The notes under the pieces are model-generated. The model saw only the letters and a list, made by a program, of their open reading frames with translations, was not told the origin of the DNA and did not search any database. 64,000 nt of DNA. Source: Rhodoferax potami (GTDB lineage Bacteria; Pseudomonadota; Gammaproteobacteria; Burkholderiales; Burkholderiaceae_C). The stretch covers positions 3,555,001 through 3,619,000 of the forward strand of contig NZ_JAVBIK010000001.1 of assembly GCF_032193805.1 (NCBI RefSeq), read 5' to 3'. Positions 48,050-56,058 of the stretch are shown in pieces. The position numbers and the translations under genes were made by a program. Positions within the stretch are counted from its first letter, which is position 1; each line of letters starts with the position of its first letter.

Positions 48050-49255
48050 ATGACCGACCGGATCACTCACCTCATTCACCATCCTTACCAGCCGCCGGCT
48101 GGTTTTGAGGCGCCCCAACCGGGCGTGTTCAAGGCCTCGACGGTTTTCTTCCCCAGCGTGGCTGCCATGCGCAGTCGCGAATGGAAAGACAAGTCGGCGT
48201 ATACCTACGGGCTGCATGGCACGCCCACCAGCTATGCGCTGGAGGAGCGCCTCGCCACCCTGGAGGGCGGCGACGAATGCTTGTTGGTTCCCAGTGGCCT
48301 GGCTGCGCTGGGTTTGGTGGCCATGTCGCTGCTCAAAAGTGGTGACGAGGTGTTGGTTCCGGACAATGCGTATGGCCCCAATAAGGCCATCGTAGAGGGC
48401 GAGCTCCAAGGTTGGGGCATTACCCATCAGTACTACAACCCGATGGATCCGGAAGACTTGGAGGCCCAGATCTCCAGCCGGACCAAGCTGGTGTGGTTAG
48501 AGGCAGCTGGGTCTGTCAGCCTTGAGTTTCCCCATTTGGTGGAGATGGTGCGCATCTGCCAGCGGCGCCGGGTAAACACTGCACTCGACAACACCTGGGG
48601 CGCCGGCCTAGCGTTTTGCCCGTTTGACTTGGCGCCGGGTGCGGCGGAGCGGGTCAGCGTCGATATCTCGGCCCATGCACTTACCAAATACCCCAGTGGG
48701 GGTGGCGACGTCCTCATGGGCAGTGTGATCACCCGCAATCCGGGGCTGCACCTCAAGCTCAAGCTCACCCATATGCGCTTTGGAATCGGTGTGGGTATGA
48801 ATGACGTGGAGATGGTGCTCCGCTCATTGCCGACCATCGACCTGCGGTACAAAGCCCACGATGCCGCCACGCGCTCGCTGGCGGCATGGGCACAGACCCA
48901 AGCCGAGTTTGTGCAAGTCCTGCATCCGGCCTTGCCGGAGTCGCCCGGTCATAGCCATTGGAAGGCGCTGACCGGTGGCGAGATCGGGACCGCCGCGGGT
49001 TTGTTCAGTGTGATGTTGGATCCACGCTTCACCCAAGCCGAGGTGGATGCCTTCTGCGATGCGCTACGCCTGTTTAAGCTTGGTTACAGCTGGGGCGGGC
49101 CTATCAGCTTGGTAGTGCCCTATGAGCTAGAAACCATGCGCTCCGGTTGGCCCGAGCATCTGCTGCGCGGCACGCTGGTTCGCTTCTCGGTCGGTTTGGA
49201 AGACGTGGCTGATCTGCAAGCCGACATTGCACAGGCGCTCGAGGTATTGCGCTGA
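48050..49255 (+). CDS. metC: Cystathionine beta-lyase/Cys-Met metabolism PLP enzyme
   Basis: A 401-residue fold-type I PLP enzyme of the Cys/Met metabolism family. The Schiff-base lysine is in SAHALTKYPSGGGDVLMGSV. TYGLHGTPTSYALEERLA is the substrate-entry signature, and LDNTWGAGLAFCPF carries the aspartate that holds the pyridine nitrogen. The TWGAGL and LTKYPSGG variants resemble MetC-type beta-lyases, which convert cystathionine to homocysteine. A gamma-lyase or other C-S lyase activity cannot be excluded from sequence. Confidence 0.82.
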   Translation: MTDRITHLIHHPYQPPAGFEAPQPGVFKASTVFFPSVAAMRSREWKDKSAYTYGLHGTPTSYALEERLATLEGGDECLLVPSGLAALGLVAMSLLKSGDEVLVPDNAYGPNKAIVEGELQGWGITHQYYNPMDPEDLEAQISSRTKLVWLEAAGSVSLEFPHLVEMVRICQRRRVNTALDNTWGAGLAFCPFDLAPGAAERVSVDISAHALTKYPSGGGDVLMGSVITRNPGLHLKLKLTHMRFGIGVGMNDVEMVLRSLPTIDLRYKAHDAATRSLAAWAQTQAEFVQVLHPALPESPGHSHWKALTGGEIGTAAGLFSVMLDPRFTQAEVDAFCDALRLFKLGYSWGGPISLVVPYELETMRSGWPEHLLRGTLVRFSVGLEDVADLQADIAQALEVLR

Positions 49256-49307
49256 CTGCGTGTTTTCCTGAGTAGGCAAGGCATGGAGGAGGGCGTACGC
49301 TGCTCCC

Positions 49308-50156
49308 ATGACTTCGCCGCTTGATGCCGAACCGGCACCCTACATTCCCCCACCGTCAGAAGCGCCCCGCAAGTCTGTGGCGACCCTGGCATGGGGCGCA
49401 CCCTTGCAGTGGTTGTTGCGCGGTCTGCAGGACATGCAGGCCCATCCCGGAATTGCCTTGTTTTATGGCGTTGCATTCACCACCATGGCCTTGGTGCTGG
49501 GTGCCGTGTTCCGCAGCAGCCCCGAATACACCATGACGATCGCTTCGGGCTGCTTGTTGGTCGGCCCCTTTCTCGCCATGGGCTTGTATGAAGTGAGTCG
49601 CCGGCGGGAGGCAGGTACTCCCGCCTCGTTGGGCGGTTCCATCACCTGCTGGGACCAGCATTTGGGCAGTATGGCGATGCTGGTTCTCGTGCTGATTGTG
49701 CTGGAGCTGCTGTGGGGGCGAGCCTCTTTGGTGGTGTTTGCCGTGTTTTTCAACACCGGCATGCCATCGACGACAGGCGTAGTCCAAGCCGTGTTCAACC
49801 CAGACAATCTCGAGTTCGTGATGGCTTATGGTGTGGTCGGTGGCGGGTTCGCCTTGCTGGTGTTCGCCTTGAGCGTTGTGTCCATTCCCATGATTCTTGA
49901 CCGCGACACCGATGCGGTGTTTGCTGCGATCACCAGCATCGAGGTGTTTCTGTGCAACCTGGGCGTCATGCTGTGGTGGGGGGCCTTGCTCAGCGGATTG
50001 TTGGTGGGGGCGCTGATGGTGCCGTGGCATGCGGGCTTGTTGGTGGTGGGGCCCTTGTTGGGCCACGCAACATGGCACGCCTATCGGGCGTCGGTGCAGT
50101 GGCCGGGGCAGGAAAGCCCGAGTGATAGCCTCGAAAACAGCAGCCCGCCTGCGTGA
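49308..50156 (+). CDS. DUF2189-family integral membrane protein
   Basis: A 282-residue membrane protein with about six hydrophobic helices. It has the DUF2189 family strings LFYGVAFTTMALVLGAVF, CLLVGPFLAMGLYEVSRR, ARDTD-like SIPMILDRDTDAVFA and MVPWHAGLLVVGPLLGHATWHAYRA near the C-terminus, where a histidine-rich motif (GHATWHAYR) is conserved. The function is unknown. Similar proteins in other bacteria lie near cytochrome oxidase genes, but none are seen here. Confidence 0.82.
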   Translation: MTSPLDAEPAPYIPPPSEAPRKSVATLAWGAPLQWLLRGLQDMQAHPGIALFYGVAFTTMALVLGAVFRSSPEYTMTIASGCLLVGPFLAMGLYEVSRRREAGTPASLGGSITCWDQHLGSMAMLVLVLIVLELLWGRASLVVFAVFFNTGMPSTTGVVQAVFNPDNLEFVMAYGVVGGGFALLVFALSVVSIPMILDRDTDAVFAAITSIEVFLCNLGVMLWWGALLSGLLVGALMVPWHAGLLVVGPLLGHATWHAYRASVQWPGQESPSDSLENSSPPA

Positions 50157-50202
50157 GCGCAGGCCGAGGTGGTAAAGTGGCTTCAATTAACGAAAGCACA
50201 CT

Positions 50203-50391
50203 TTGGCAACACCCAACTACGGATACGAAAAACGTCAGAAAGAACTGGCTAAAAAGAAGAAAAAAGAGGAAAAGCTCAAGCAAAAAGCCGAGCGCAAGAC
50301 AGGTGATGAGCCTGAGTTAACGCCCAACGAGGCGGCTGAATTGGCTGCTGCCGATGGTGCCGCTCCTAGCGCCGAAACTCCAGCGGCTTGA
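50203..50391 (+). CDS. Small lysine-rich conserved protein
   Basis: A 62-residue, highly charged protein starting from TTG at 50203. The N-terminal third is aromatic and basic (ATPNYGYEKRQKELAKKKKK), the middle is a Lys/Glu helix, and the C-terminus is acidic and Ala-rich (NEAAELAAADGAAP). I recall comparable small proteins in betaproteobacteria but know no function. Nucleic-acid or ribosome binding is possible from composition. It is ended by a strong terminator at 50422. Confidence 0.65.
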   Translation: MATPNYGYEKRQKELAKKKKKEEKLKQKAERKTGDEPELTPNEAAELAAADGAAPSAETPAA

Positions 50392-50421
50392 GTTTGGCGG
50401 CATGGCCGCCCGATCCCGGAC

Positions 50422-50458
50422 AACCTCCCCAAGTGCACGTCATTTGAGGAGGTTTTTT
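50422..50458 (+). terminator. Strong rho-independent terminator
   Basis: AACCTCC (50422-50428) pairs with GGAGGTT (50448-50454), and an inner stem CAAGTG/CATTTG sits inside it, followed by a T-run. It ends the small Lys-rich gene on the plus strand and physically overlaps the stop codon of the convergent tesA gene (50440). Confidence 0.85.
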
Positions 50459-51105
50459 ATTGCCGGCCACATGGTGTTCAGAATCGTGGGGTGGGCTTCT
50501 TCCCGCGGGTGAATCCGGTCCGCTTGAAACATGGCCGCAGCGTTGGGTCCATCGGCCACGCCTTTGAGTAAAAACGGCACCAAGGCCGCCTTCGTGCTCT
50601 TGGCAACCGTGGCAAAGGTCTCGCTGAATCGTTTGGTGTAATCCTGCCCGTAGTTGGGCGGCACCTGCATCCCTGCCAATAAAACTTTGGCGCCCGCCTG
50701 TTGGGCTGCGCGTGTCATTGCGGTCAGGTTGTCTTGGGTCATGGTGAGGGGCAGGCCGCGCAGTGCGTCGTTCCCCCCTAACTCGATAACCACCACGGTG
50801 GGCCTGTGCTGGGCCAACAGCGCGGGCAGGCGCGAGCGCCCTCCGGAAGTGGTGTCGCCGCTGATGCTGGCGTTCACCACGGTCGCGGCCAGCTTTTCCT
50901 GACCCAAGCGCTGCTCCAGGAGTGCCACCCAGCCGGTGCCGCGTTTGAGGCCATATTCGGCACTCAAGGAGTCGCCCACAATCAGGATCTTGGCGCCGTT
51001 GGCTGCCCGGGGTGCTGCATCCTTTGCCATCGCCGGGTTTAGCCCTGCAAAAGAGGCCAGAATGAGTACCGCGATACAGTGTCTACGAACTAGAGAGAGC
51101 CCCAT
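50440..51105 (-). CDS. tesA: GDSL arylesterase/acyl-CoA thioesterase I
   Basis: A 221-residue SGNH hydrolase exported by a signal peptide (AVLILASFAGLNPAMA). The four family blocks are visible: the serine in ILIVGDSLSAEYGL, the glycine in ASISGDTTSGG, the asparagine in ELGGNDALRG and the Asp/His pair in ADRIHPREEAH. It matches TesA/arylesterase, a periplasmic esterase and lysophospholipase. The ATG at 51105 overlaps by two bases (CATG) the ATG of the divergent ABC ATPase gene, the same partner pair as E. coli tesA-ybbA. Confidence 0.92.
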   Translation of the reverse strand: MGLSLVRRHCIAVLILASFAGLNPAMAKDAAPRAANGAKILIVGDSLSAEYGLKRGTGWVALLEQRLGQEKLAATVVNASISGDTTSGGRSRLPALLAQHRPTVVVIELGGNDALRGLPLTMTQDNLTAMTRAAQQAGAKVLLAGMQVPPNYGQDYTKRFSETFATVAKSTKAALVPFLLKGVADGPNAAAMFQADRIHPREEAHPTILNTMWPAIKNLLK

Positions 51106-51790
51106 GAGTGATTCCATTATTTCGGTTGAGCATGTTTTCAAGGCGGTGACTGATTCCACCGGCACGCTGGAGATCCTGCGTGACATCGATTTTGCACTCA
51201 ATACCCGTGAGACCGCAGCCATTGTGGGGGCATCGGGCTCCGGCAAGAGCACCTTGCTCTCCATCATTGCGGGCTTGGATACGCCGACCGGCGGCACCGT
51301 ACGGGTCGCCGGGCAAGACATTTTTGCCCTGGATGAAGACGCCCGTGCCGCACTGCGCGCCCGCCAGGTGGGTTTTGTGTTTCAGAGCTTTCAGTTGCTG
51401 GGCAACCTCACCGCGTTGGAGAATGTCATGCTGCCCCTCGAGCTCGATGGCCGTAAAGACGCCCGATCTGCGGCAACCGAAATGCTCTCCCGCGTGGGCC
51501 TGTCGCAGCGCTTGAACTCCTACCCCAAGGTGCTGTCCGGCGGCGAACAGCAGCGGGTGGCGCTGGCCCGTGCGTTTGTGGTCAAGCCCGCAGTCTTGCT
51601 GGCCGATGAACCCACCGGCAGTCTGGATTTCGCCACCGGCGAAAAAATCATGGAGCTGATGTTTGACCTCAACCGCGAACAGGGCACCACACTGGTATTG
51701 GTGACGCACGACCGCAGCATTGCTGCCCGTTGCGACCGGCGGATTTTGATCGAAGCCGGCAGGGTCGCCCCCGAGGCAGTAGCCGCCTGA
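51104..51790 (+). CDS. ybbA: ABC transporter ATP-binding protein, YbbA/LolD type
   Basis: A 228-residue ABC ATPase of the MacB/LolD/YbbA group: Walker A VGASGSGKSTLLS, Q-loop VFQSFQLLGNLTALENVMLP, signature LSGGEQQRVALARAF, Walker B LLADEPTGSLD and H-loop LVTHDRSIAARC. The partner in E. coli, the permease YbbP, is encoded directly downstream; here no permease follows, only a convergent sensor kinase. AGAGAG precedes the ATG. The transporter is therefore incomplete at this locus and the permease must be elsewhere, if present. Confidence 0.9.
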   Translation: MSDSIISVEHVFKAVTDSTGTLEILRDIDFALNTRETAAIVGASGSGKSTLLSIIAGLDTPTGGTVRVAGQDIFALDEDARAALRARQVGFVFQSFQLLGNLTALENVMLPLELDGRKDARSAATEMLSRVGLSQRLNSYPKVLSGGEQQRVALARAFVVKPAVLLADEPTGSLDFATGEKIMELMFDLNREQGTTLVLVTHDRSIAARCDRRILIEAGRVAPEAVAA

Positions 51791-51848
51791 TGGGCGGATT
51801 TTGCGCCTACACGCCCCGCCGCGTAAGCGCCCACGACGGCAGCATTTT

Positions 51849-51904
51849 GCTATAAAAAATATAGCGTATTGCGCAGATCAAACGTGCGCTAGAGCCCGAT
51901 TTTC
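51849..51904 (+). repeat. Dispersed intergenic repeat copy
   Basis: It starts with a perfect small hairpin GCTATA-AAAAA-TATAGC (51849-51865), then GTATTGCGCAG, ATCAAACGTG and CGCTAGAGCCC. The block order matches the copies at 47443 (minus) and 61200. It fills the spacer between the convergent ABC ATPase and sensor kinase genes, where it could also act as a terminator. Confidence 0.55.
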
Positions 51905-51905
51905 C

Positions 51906-54734
51906 TTAAATGTCCCCTTGGGGGATCTCGATAGACACCACCGTGCCTGACTGCGGTGTGCTTTCAATGCTGAGTCGGGCCTTGTGCAGGTCTGCAATCA
52001 ATTTGGCGGTGCTCAAACCCAGCCCGAAGCCCGGGTGTTTGCCCGAACTGTCTGCCCGGTAGAAGCGCTCGAAGATGTGCTGTTGCACCTCGTGGGTCAT
52101 TCCTTGGCCGTGATCTTGCACGCGTATCCGCACACCACCCGGGTTTTCAGCGTCTTCGCTCAGCGGCCCTACGGTCAGGGTGACTTGCGTACCCTGTGGG
52201 CTGAAGGCATAGGCGTTGTGCAGCAACTCGTTGACCGCCGTGGTGATCGCGACCGGGTCGACACGGCACCAAGGGATCGGGTCGTGGTGGACTAGCACCG
52301 GTGGCTCACGCCCCTCGGGCAGGTCGAGAAGGCGCGCGGCAGTGGCACACAGGGCCCCGAGGTCGGTGTTGCGGGTGCGTTTCACGTCCAGGCCGTTCAG
52401 ATCCATTTCAGACAAGTCCAGCATGCGCTGCAGCAAATGGTTTAAGCCCTGGGACTTGCGCAAGATGTGCTGGCCCATCTCTTTCGCCATGGCGGCACTT
52501 TGCTCACGCGTGGCCAGCAGGTCTGCGTAACCGTGAATCACGGTCAGTGGGGTGCGGATTTCGTGGGCCGCAAACGACATGAATTGCGACTTGGAGCGTT
52601 CGAGTTGTACCTCCGGCGTGGTGTCGTGCAGCAGCACGATGGTGCTCAGCTGGGGGTCTTCAAACGCATGGATGCGCATGTCCAGGTAGCGGGCAGGCAA
52701 GTCTGGCCGGGCCGGCACCAGATCCCGGTACACATGGTGTTGCTTGTGGTTGCGCACGCTCAGCATGCTCTGGGTGACGGACAGGGCCTGGGCCTGGGCG
52801 AGTTGAAAATTGCGCCCGATATGGCGTGCCACCGTCACATAGCTCTGCCGATCCTCCCCGGCGGCCAGGGCGATCAGCTCGAACCCTTTGTCATTGCCCA
52901 GTACCAGCAGGCCGTCGGCATCAAAGCCCATGTAGCCCTGATTGGTGGCCTCGAGCACTGATCGCAGTTGCACCGATTGCTGCTCCAAGCGGAGGTTGGT
53001 TTGCTGCAGCGCGGCGTCTGTGGCCTGCAGTTCCCGGGTGCGCCTTTCCACGGCAAGGGTGAGCAACTGGGTAGAGCCGCTGAGCACTAGGCTGGCTGCG
53101 AGCGTCACCCAGGTGAAAAAGATGCCGACTGCCATTGCCAGAAACGGGGTTTTGCTGAGTTGCTGACGCCAGAAGTGGCCGCTAGGTTGGGCCTCGAAGC
53201 GGTATTGGCGGTCGCTGAACGACAGCACCTCGGCACTGGGCCCCGGTGCCGGCAGCGCCAACAAGGGCCAGGTGTGCAAGGGGTTGCGGATCGGTGGGGC
53301 CAGCACGGTGCTGTCTTCAAACAGGAGTTGGCCGTTGGCAGACGGCGTTTGGTCCACAAAGCGGTAGGCCACCACTTCCGGGCCGCTTGCGCTGCCATCT
53401 GGCACTCTGAATTGGCTAAATCGCAGTGCGGCAATCACGCTGCCCACCAGGCTCTCCATGCGCAACACCGCCACAGCAAACCCGACCGGCAAGCGCGTGC
53501 CGGCCCCGGGCGCCGCGTCGTAAAGTGGGCTCAGGTACAGCGCACCCCAAGACTTGCCATTCTCTTGGGCGAGCTGGACCCGGGCCGTTGTGGCGGGCCG
53601 GCCTGTGGCAATCGCCTGGTCGATGGCGTCGCGGCGCACCGGGTTGGCATGGATGTTCAGGCCTAGCGCTGGTCGGTTGAGCTCGAGCGGGGCGATGTGC
53701 TCCACTGCCACATAGAAAGCTGCCTGCACGCTGGGCACCAGAGTGCCCTCTGCCGTGCGATCCCGCAAACCAGCGTCCGTGCCATAGGCCTTGCGAAGGC
53801 GGGCCTCGAACGGCGCGCGGCTTGCATCGGCAACCAGCGGGTTCCAGCTCAGGGCCTGCACATGGGGAGCGCCGGCGCGGATGGCGGCTGCCATGTCTGC
53901 AAAATCGTCGGGTTGCGTCCGCAAGCTGGTTCGCAAATGGCTTTGCAAGATACCTACTGAGGTTTCGACACTGTGCAAATCGGTGGTGATACGTTGGGCG
54001 AGGGCGGTGTTGGAGTCTTGCAGGCGGGCTAGAGTCAAGCGCTCATCGGTCCACAGCGCCCGTGCGGTCAGCGCCAGTGTCAAGCCGGCGGCCAATCCGA
54101 CCAAGAAGGTGACGCGCCATTTGCGCGCTTCACGCCAGCTGTCATCCTGGAGCCAAAGAATGGTCATGGGCAACACAATCGCAATGCCCGCCCATTCAGG
54201 TAACAACAGGGCCGCCGCCTGCAGGCCCCAGTGGCTGACCGAGGGGGCGGCGGGCAGAAAGACCAGACCCAGCAGATACACCCCGGTGCCGATACCGGCA
54301 CCCAGTAAGCCAGCGCCGGCAATCTGCATGCTCTTGCGCAAACGACGCAATTTGCTGGGCAAAATTTGCAGGACCAGCACCGCCAGCCTTGCCACTTCGG
54401 TCTGGATCACCAGCGCGGTGGCCCCCAACGCGGCCAGCCAGAGTGCCTGGTGATCGGGGCTGCCGTCGTTCAGGCACAAGTCCCAGGCAAAGCGAGCGAG
54501 CCACAAGCCGGGTAGCACTTGGCGACCGCACATCAGCGCAACCGCGACCGCCACCCCCGCTGCCGCTGAGCCCGCAACCGGGAGGGGATGCGGCAGCGCA
54601 AACAGCAGGTGCATGAGCACCGCTACCACCAAGTAGCTCAATGCGCACACGCCATTAGCGGCCCATAGGGGCAAACCCATGAGCCAAGCAGCGGGCTTAC
54701 TCACCGAGAGCGCGGAGATACCGGAGTGGGGCAT
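51906..54734 (-). CDS. MASE1-CHASE-PAS sensor histidine kinase (orphan)
   Basis: A 942-residue membrane kinase. The N-terminal 230 residues form a MASE1-like block of about eight helices. A CHASE-type extracellular sensor follows (about 240-500, with LQSHLRTSL, VQALSWNPLV and RAPFEARLRKAYG), then a further membrane helix (LAMAVGIFFTWVTLAASLVL). After that come a coiled coil, a PAS-like segment (LEATNQGYMGFDADGLLVL), a HisKA box with H724 in FAAHEIRTPLTV, and a HATPase domain (NELLHNAYAF; DHGQGMTHE; GFGLGLSTAKLI). No response regulator is adjacent. The ATG lacks a clear ribosome site and is preceded by very AT-rich DNA. Confidence 0.87.
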   Translation of the reverse strand: MPHSGISALSVSKPAAWLMGLPLWAANGVCALSYLVVAVLMHLLFALPHPLPVAGSAAAGVAVAVALMCGRQVLPGLWLARFAWDLCLNDGSPDHQALWLAALGATALVIQTEVARLAVLVLQILPSKLRRLRKSMQIAGAGLLGAGIGTGVYLLGLVFLPAAPSVSHWGLQAAALLLPEWAGIAIVLPMTILWLQDDSWREARKWRVTFLVGLAAGLTLALTARALWTDERLTLARLQDSNTALAQRITTDLHSVETSVGILQSHLRTSLRTQPDDFADMAAAIRAGAPHVQALSWNPLVADASRAPFEARLRKAYGTDAGLRDRTAEGTLVPSVQAAFYVAVEHIAPLELNRPALGLNIHANPVRRDAIDQAIATGRPATTARVQLAQENGKSWGALYLSPLYDAAPGAGTRLPVGFAVAVLRMESLVGSVIAALRFSQFRVPDGSASGPEVVAYRFVDQTPSANGQLLFEDSTVLAPPIRNPLHTWPLLALPAPGPSAEVLSFSDRQYRFEAQPSGHFWRQQLSKTPFLAMAVGIFFTWVTLAASLVLSGSTQLLTLAVERRTRELQATDAALQQTNLRLEQQSVQLRSVLEATNQGYMGFDADGLLVLGNDKGFELIALAAGEDRQSYVTVARHIGRNFQLAQAQALSVTQSMLSVRNHKQHHVYRDLVPARPDLPARYLDMRIHAFEDPQLSTIVLLHDTTPEVQLERSKSQFMSFAAHEIRTPLTVIHGYADLLATREQSAAMAKEMGQHILRKSQGLNHLLQRMLDLSEMDLNGLDVKRTRNTDLGALCATAARLLDLPEGREPPVLVHHDPIPWCRVDPVAITTAVNELLHNAYAFSPQGTQVTLTVGPLSEDAENPGGVRIRVQDHGQGMTHEVQQHIFERFYRADSSGKHPGFGLGLSTAKLIADLHKARLSIESTPQSGTVVSIEIPQGDI

Positions 54735-54736
54735 GA

Positions 54737-54808
54737 GTTTTATTTTAAATTTTTATCACATTAAAACATTTTAAATAATAAAAATGAATCTTTTTCTGTT
54801 GAAATTCT
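54737..54808. promoter_or_regulatory. AT-rich island in the kinase/rlmB divergent promoter region
   Basis: About 70 bp composed almost entirely of A and T lie between the kinase start (54734) and rlmB (54876), in contrast to the GC-rich surroundings. Several TATTTT/TAAAAT-like hexamers occur on both strands, so promoters are likely but cannot be placed uniquely. Such AT tracts may be bent or bound by nucleoid proteins. Confidence 0.5.
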
Positions 54809-54875
54809 GCGAGCGTGTTCGGAGCGTCAGGCGGCGATGCGAAGGCATTCGGGCGGCACCCCCGATAATCGGGGG

Positions 54876-55676
54876 ATGTCATCTCCCAAAGTTCTATTCG
54901 GCTTTCACGCCGTCGGTGTGCGTTTGAAGACCGCGCCAAAGTCCATCGTTGAAATTTATTACGAGCCCACCCGCCGTGATGCCCGCATGCGCCAGTTTCT
55001 GGAGCGGGTGGCTGAGGCAGGCGTCCGTGTGATTGAAGCCGATGGCATGCGCCTAGCCAAACTCGCCGGCAGCCACGGCCACCAAGGTGTGGCCGCGCGG
55101 GTGCATGAGCTCAAACAAGTGCATTCGCTGGATGAACTGCTCGAAAACCTCGAAGCCGCCAACGCCGAACTCCCGCCGGAGCAACGTACCCAGCCCCTGA
55201 TTTTGGTACTGGACGGCGTGACAGACCCCCACAACCTGGGTGCCTGCCTGCGTGTGGCTGATGGCGCCGGCGCCCACTGCGTGATTGCCCCCAAGGACCA
55301 TGCCGCCGGCATCAACGCCACGGTCGCCAAGGTTGCCAGCGGAGCGGCTGAGACGGTGCCGTACTTCATGGTGACCAACCTGGCGCGCACGCTCAATGAG
55401 CTGAAGGAGCGCAACATCTGGATCATCGGCACCAGTGACCAAGCCCCCAGCAACCTGTACCAGGCCGATCTGAAAGGCCCGGTCGCCCTGGTGCTGGGTG
55501 CCGAGGGCGACGGCATGCGACAGCTCACTGCCAAGACGTGCGACCAGTTGGTCAGCATTCCGATGCAAGGCGCGGTGGAGAGCCTGAATGTGTCTGTGGC
55601 GAGCGGCGTGTGCCTGTACGAGGCGCTGCGTCAGCGCACTGTGGCAGCCCCTGCATTTTCAAAACCGGGAGTGTGA
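54876..55676 (+). CDS. rlmB: 23S rRNA 2'-O-methyltransferase RlmB (Gm2251)
   Basis: A 266-residue SPOUT methyltransferase. An N-terminal L30e-like substrate-binding domain ([26 protein letters not shown]) precedes the trefoil-knot SpoU domain, with motif 1 [20 protein letters not shown], motif 2 [14 protein letters not shown] and motif 3 [15 protein letters not shown]. It methylates the ribose of G2251 in the P-loop of 23S rRNA. ATG at 54876 is chosen because upstream in-frame codons do not resemble the family. Confidence 0.94.
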   Translation: MSSPKVLFGFHAVGVRLKTAPKSIVEIYYEPTRRDARMRQFLERVAEAGVRVIEADGMRLAKLAGSHGHQGVAARVHELKQVHSLDELLENLEAANAELPPEQRTQPLILVLDGVTDPHNLGACLRVADGAGAHCVIAPKDHAAGINATVAKVASGAAETVPYFMVTNLARTLNELKERNIWIIGTSDQAPSNLYQADLKGPVALVLGAEGDGMRQLTAKTCDQLVSIPMQGAVESLNVSVASGVCLYEALRQRTVAAPAFSKPGV

Positions 55677-55678
55677 CG

Positions 55679-56038
55679 ATGTTTGCTACTAAATTGAGAG
55701 CGGCTTGCGCAGGTTTAATGGGGGCTGCGCTCCTATTTGGCTTGACCGCCTGTACCCAGGAGCAACAAAACAAGTTGGGTCGCGAGATCCAGAACTGGAC
55801 TGGCACCAATGGCGTGTTGGAGTTCTATGCCGGGGACAAGCTGGTGCGTCGCTTCATCAAAATCGACAAGCTCAGTACCGCCATGGGAACCGACGACGGC
55901 AAGCCACGGCCCTACCGCTTTGGCTATGGGGTACTGGACGAAAACCTGAACTTCACTGCGGACAGCGGCGAGAAGAAGGTGTATTTCGAGATCAGCGACT
56001 ACGGCTCCAACTACCTGTTCTTTGAGAACCCGCGCTGA
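55679..56038 (+). CDS. Small predicted lipoprotein of unknown function
   Basis: A 119-residue protein beginning two bases after rlmB. The signal peptide ends in a lipobox (LLFGLTAC), giving a lipidated cysteine near residue 25. The mature part, about 95 residues, contains KLGREIQNWTGTNGVLEFYA and KVYFEISDYGSNYLFFENPR, suggesting a small beta-rich domain. I do not recognise a named family. Cotranscription with rlmB is likely from spacing but need not mean a shared function. Confidence 0.7.
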   Translation: MFATKLRAACAGLMGAALLFGLTACTQEQQNKLGREIQNWTGTNGVLEFYAGDKLVRRFIKIDKLSTAMGTDDGKPRPYRFGYGVLDENLNFTADSGEKKVYFEISDYGSNYLFFENPR

Positions 56039-56058
56039 AACTAGCCTTCAATCCGGCC

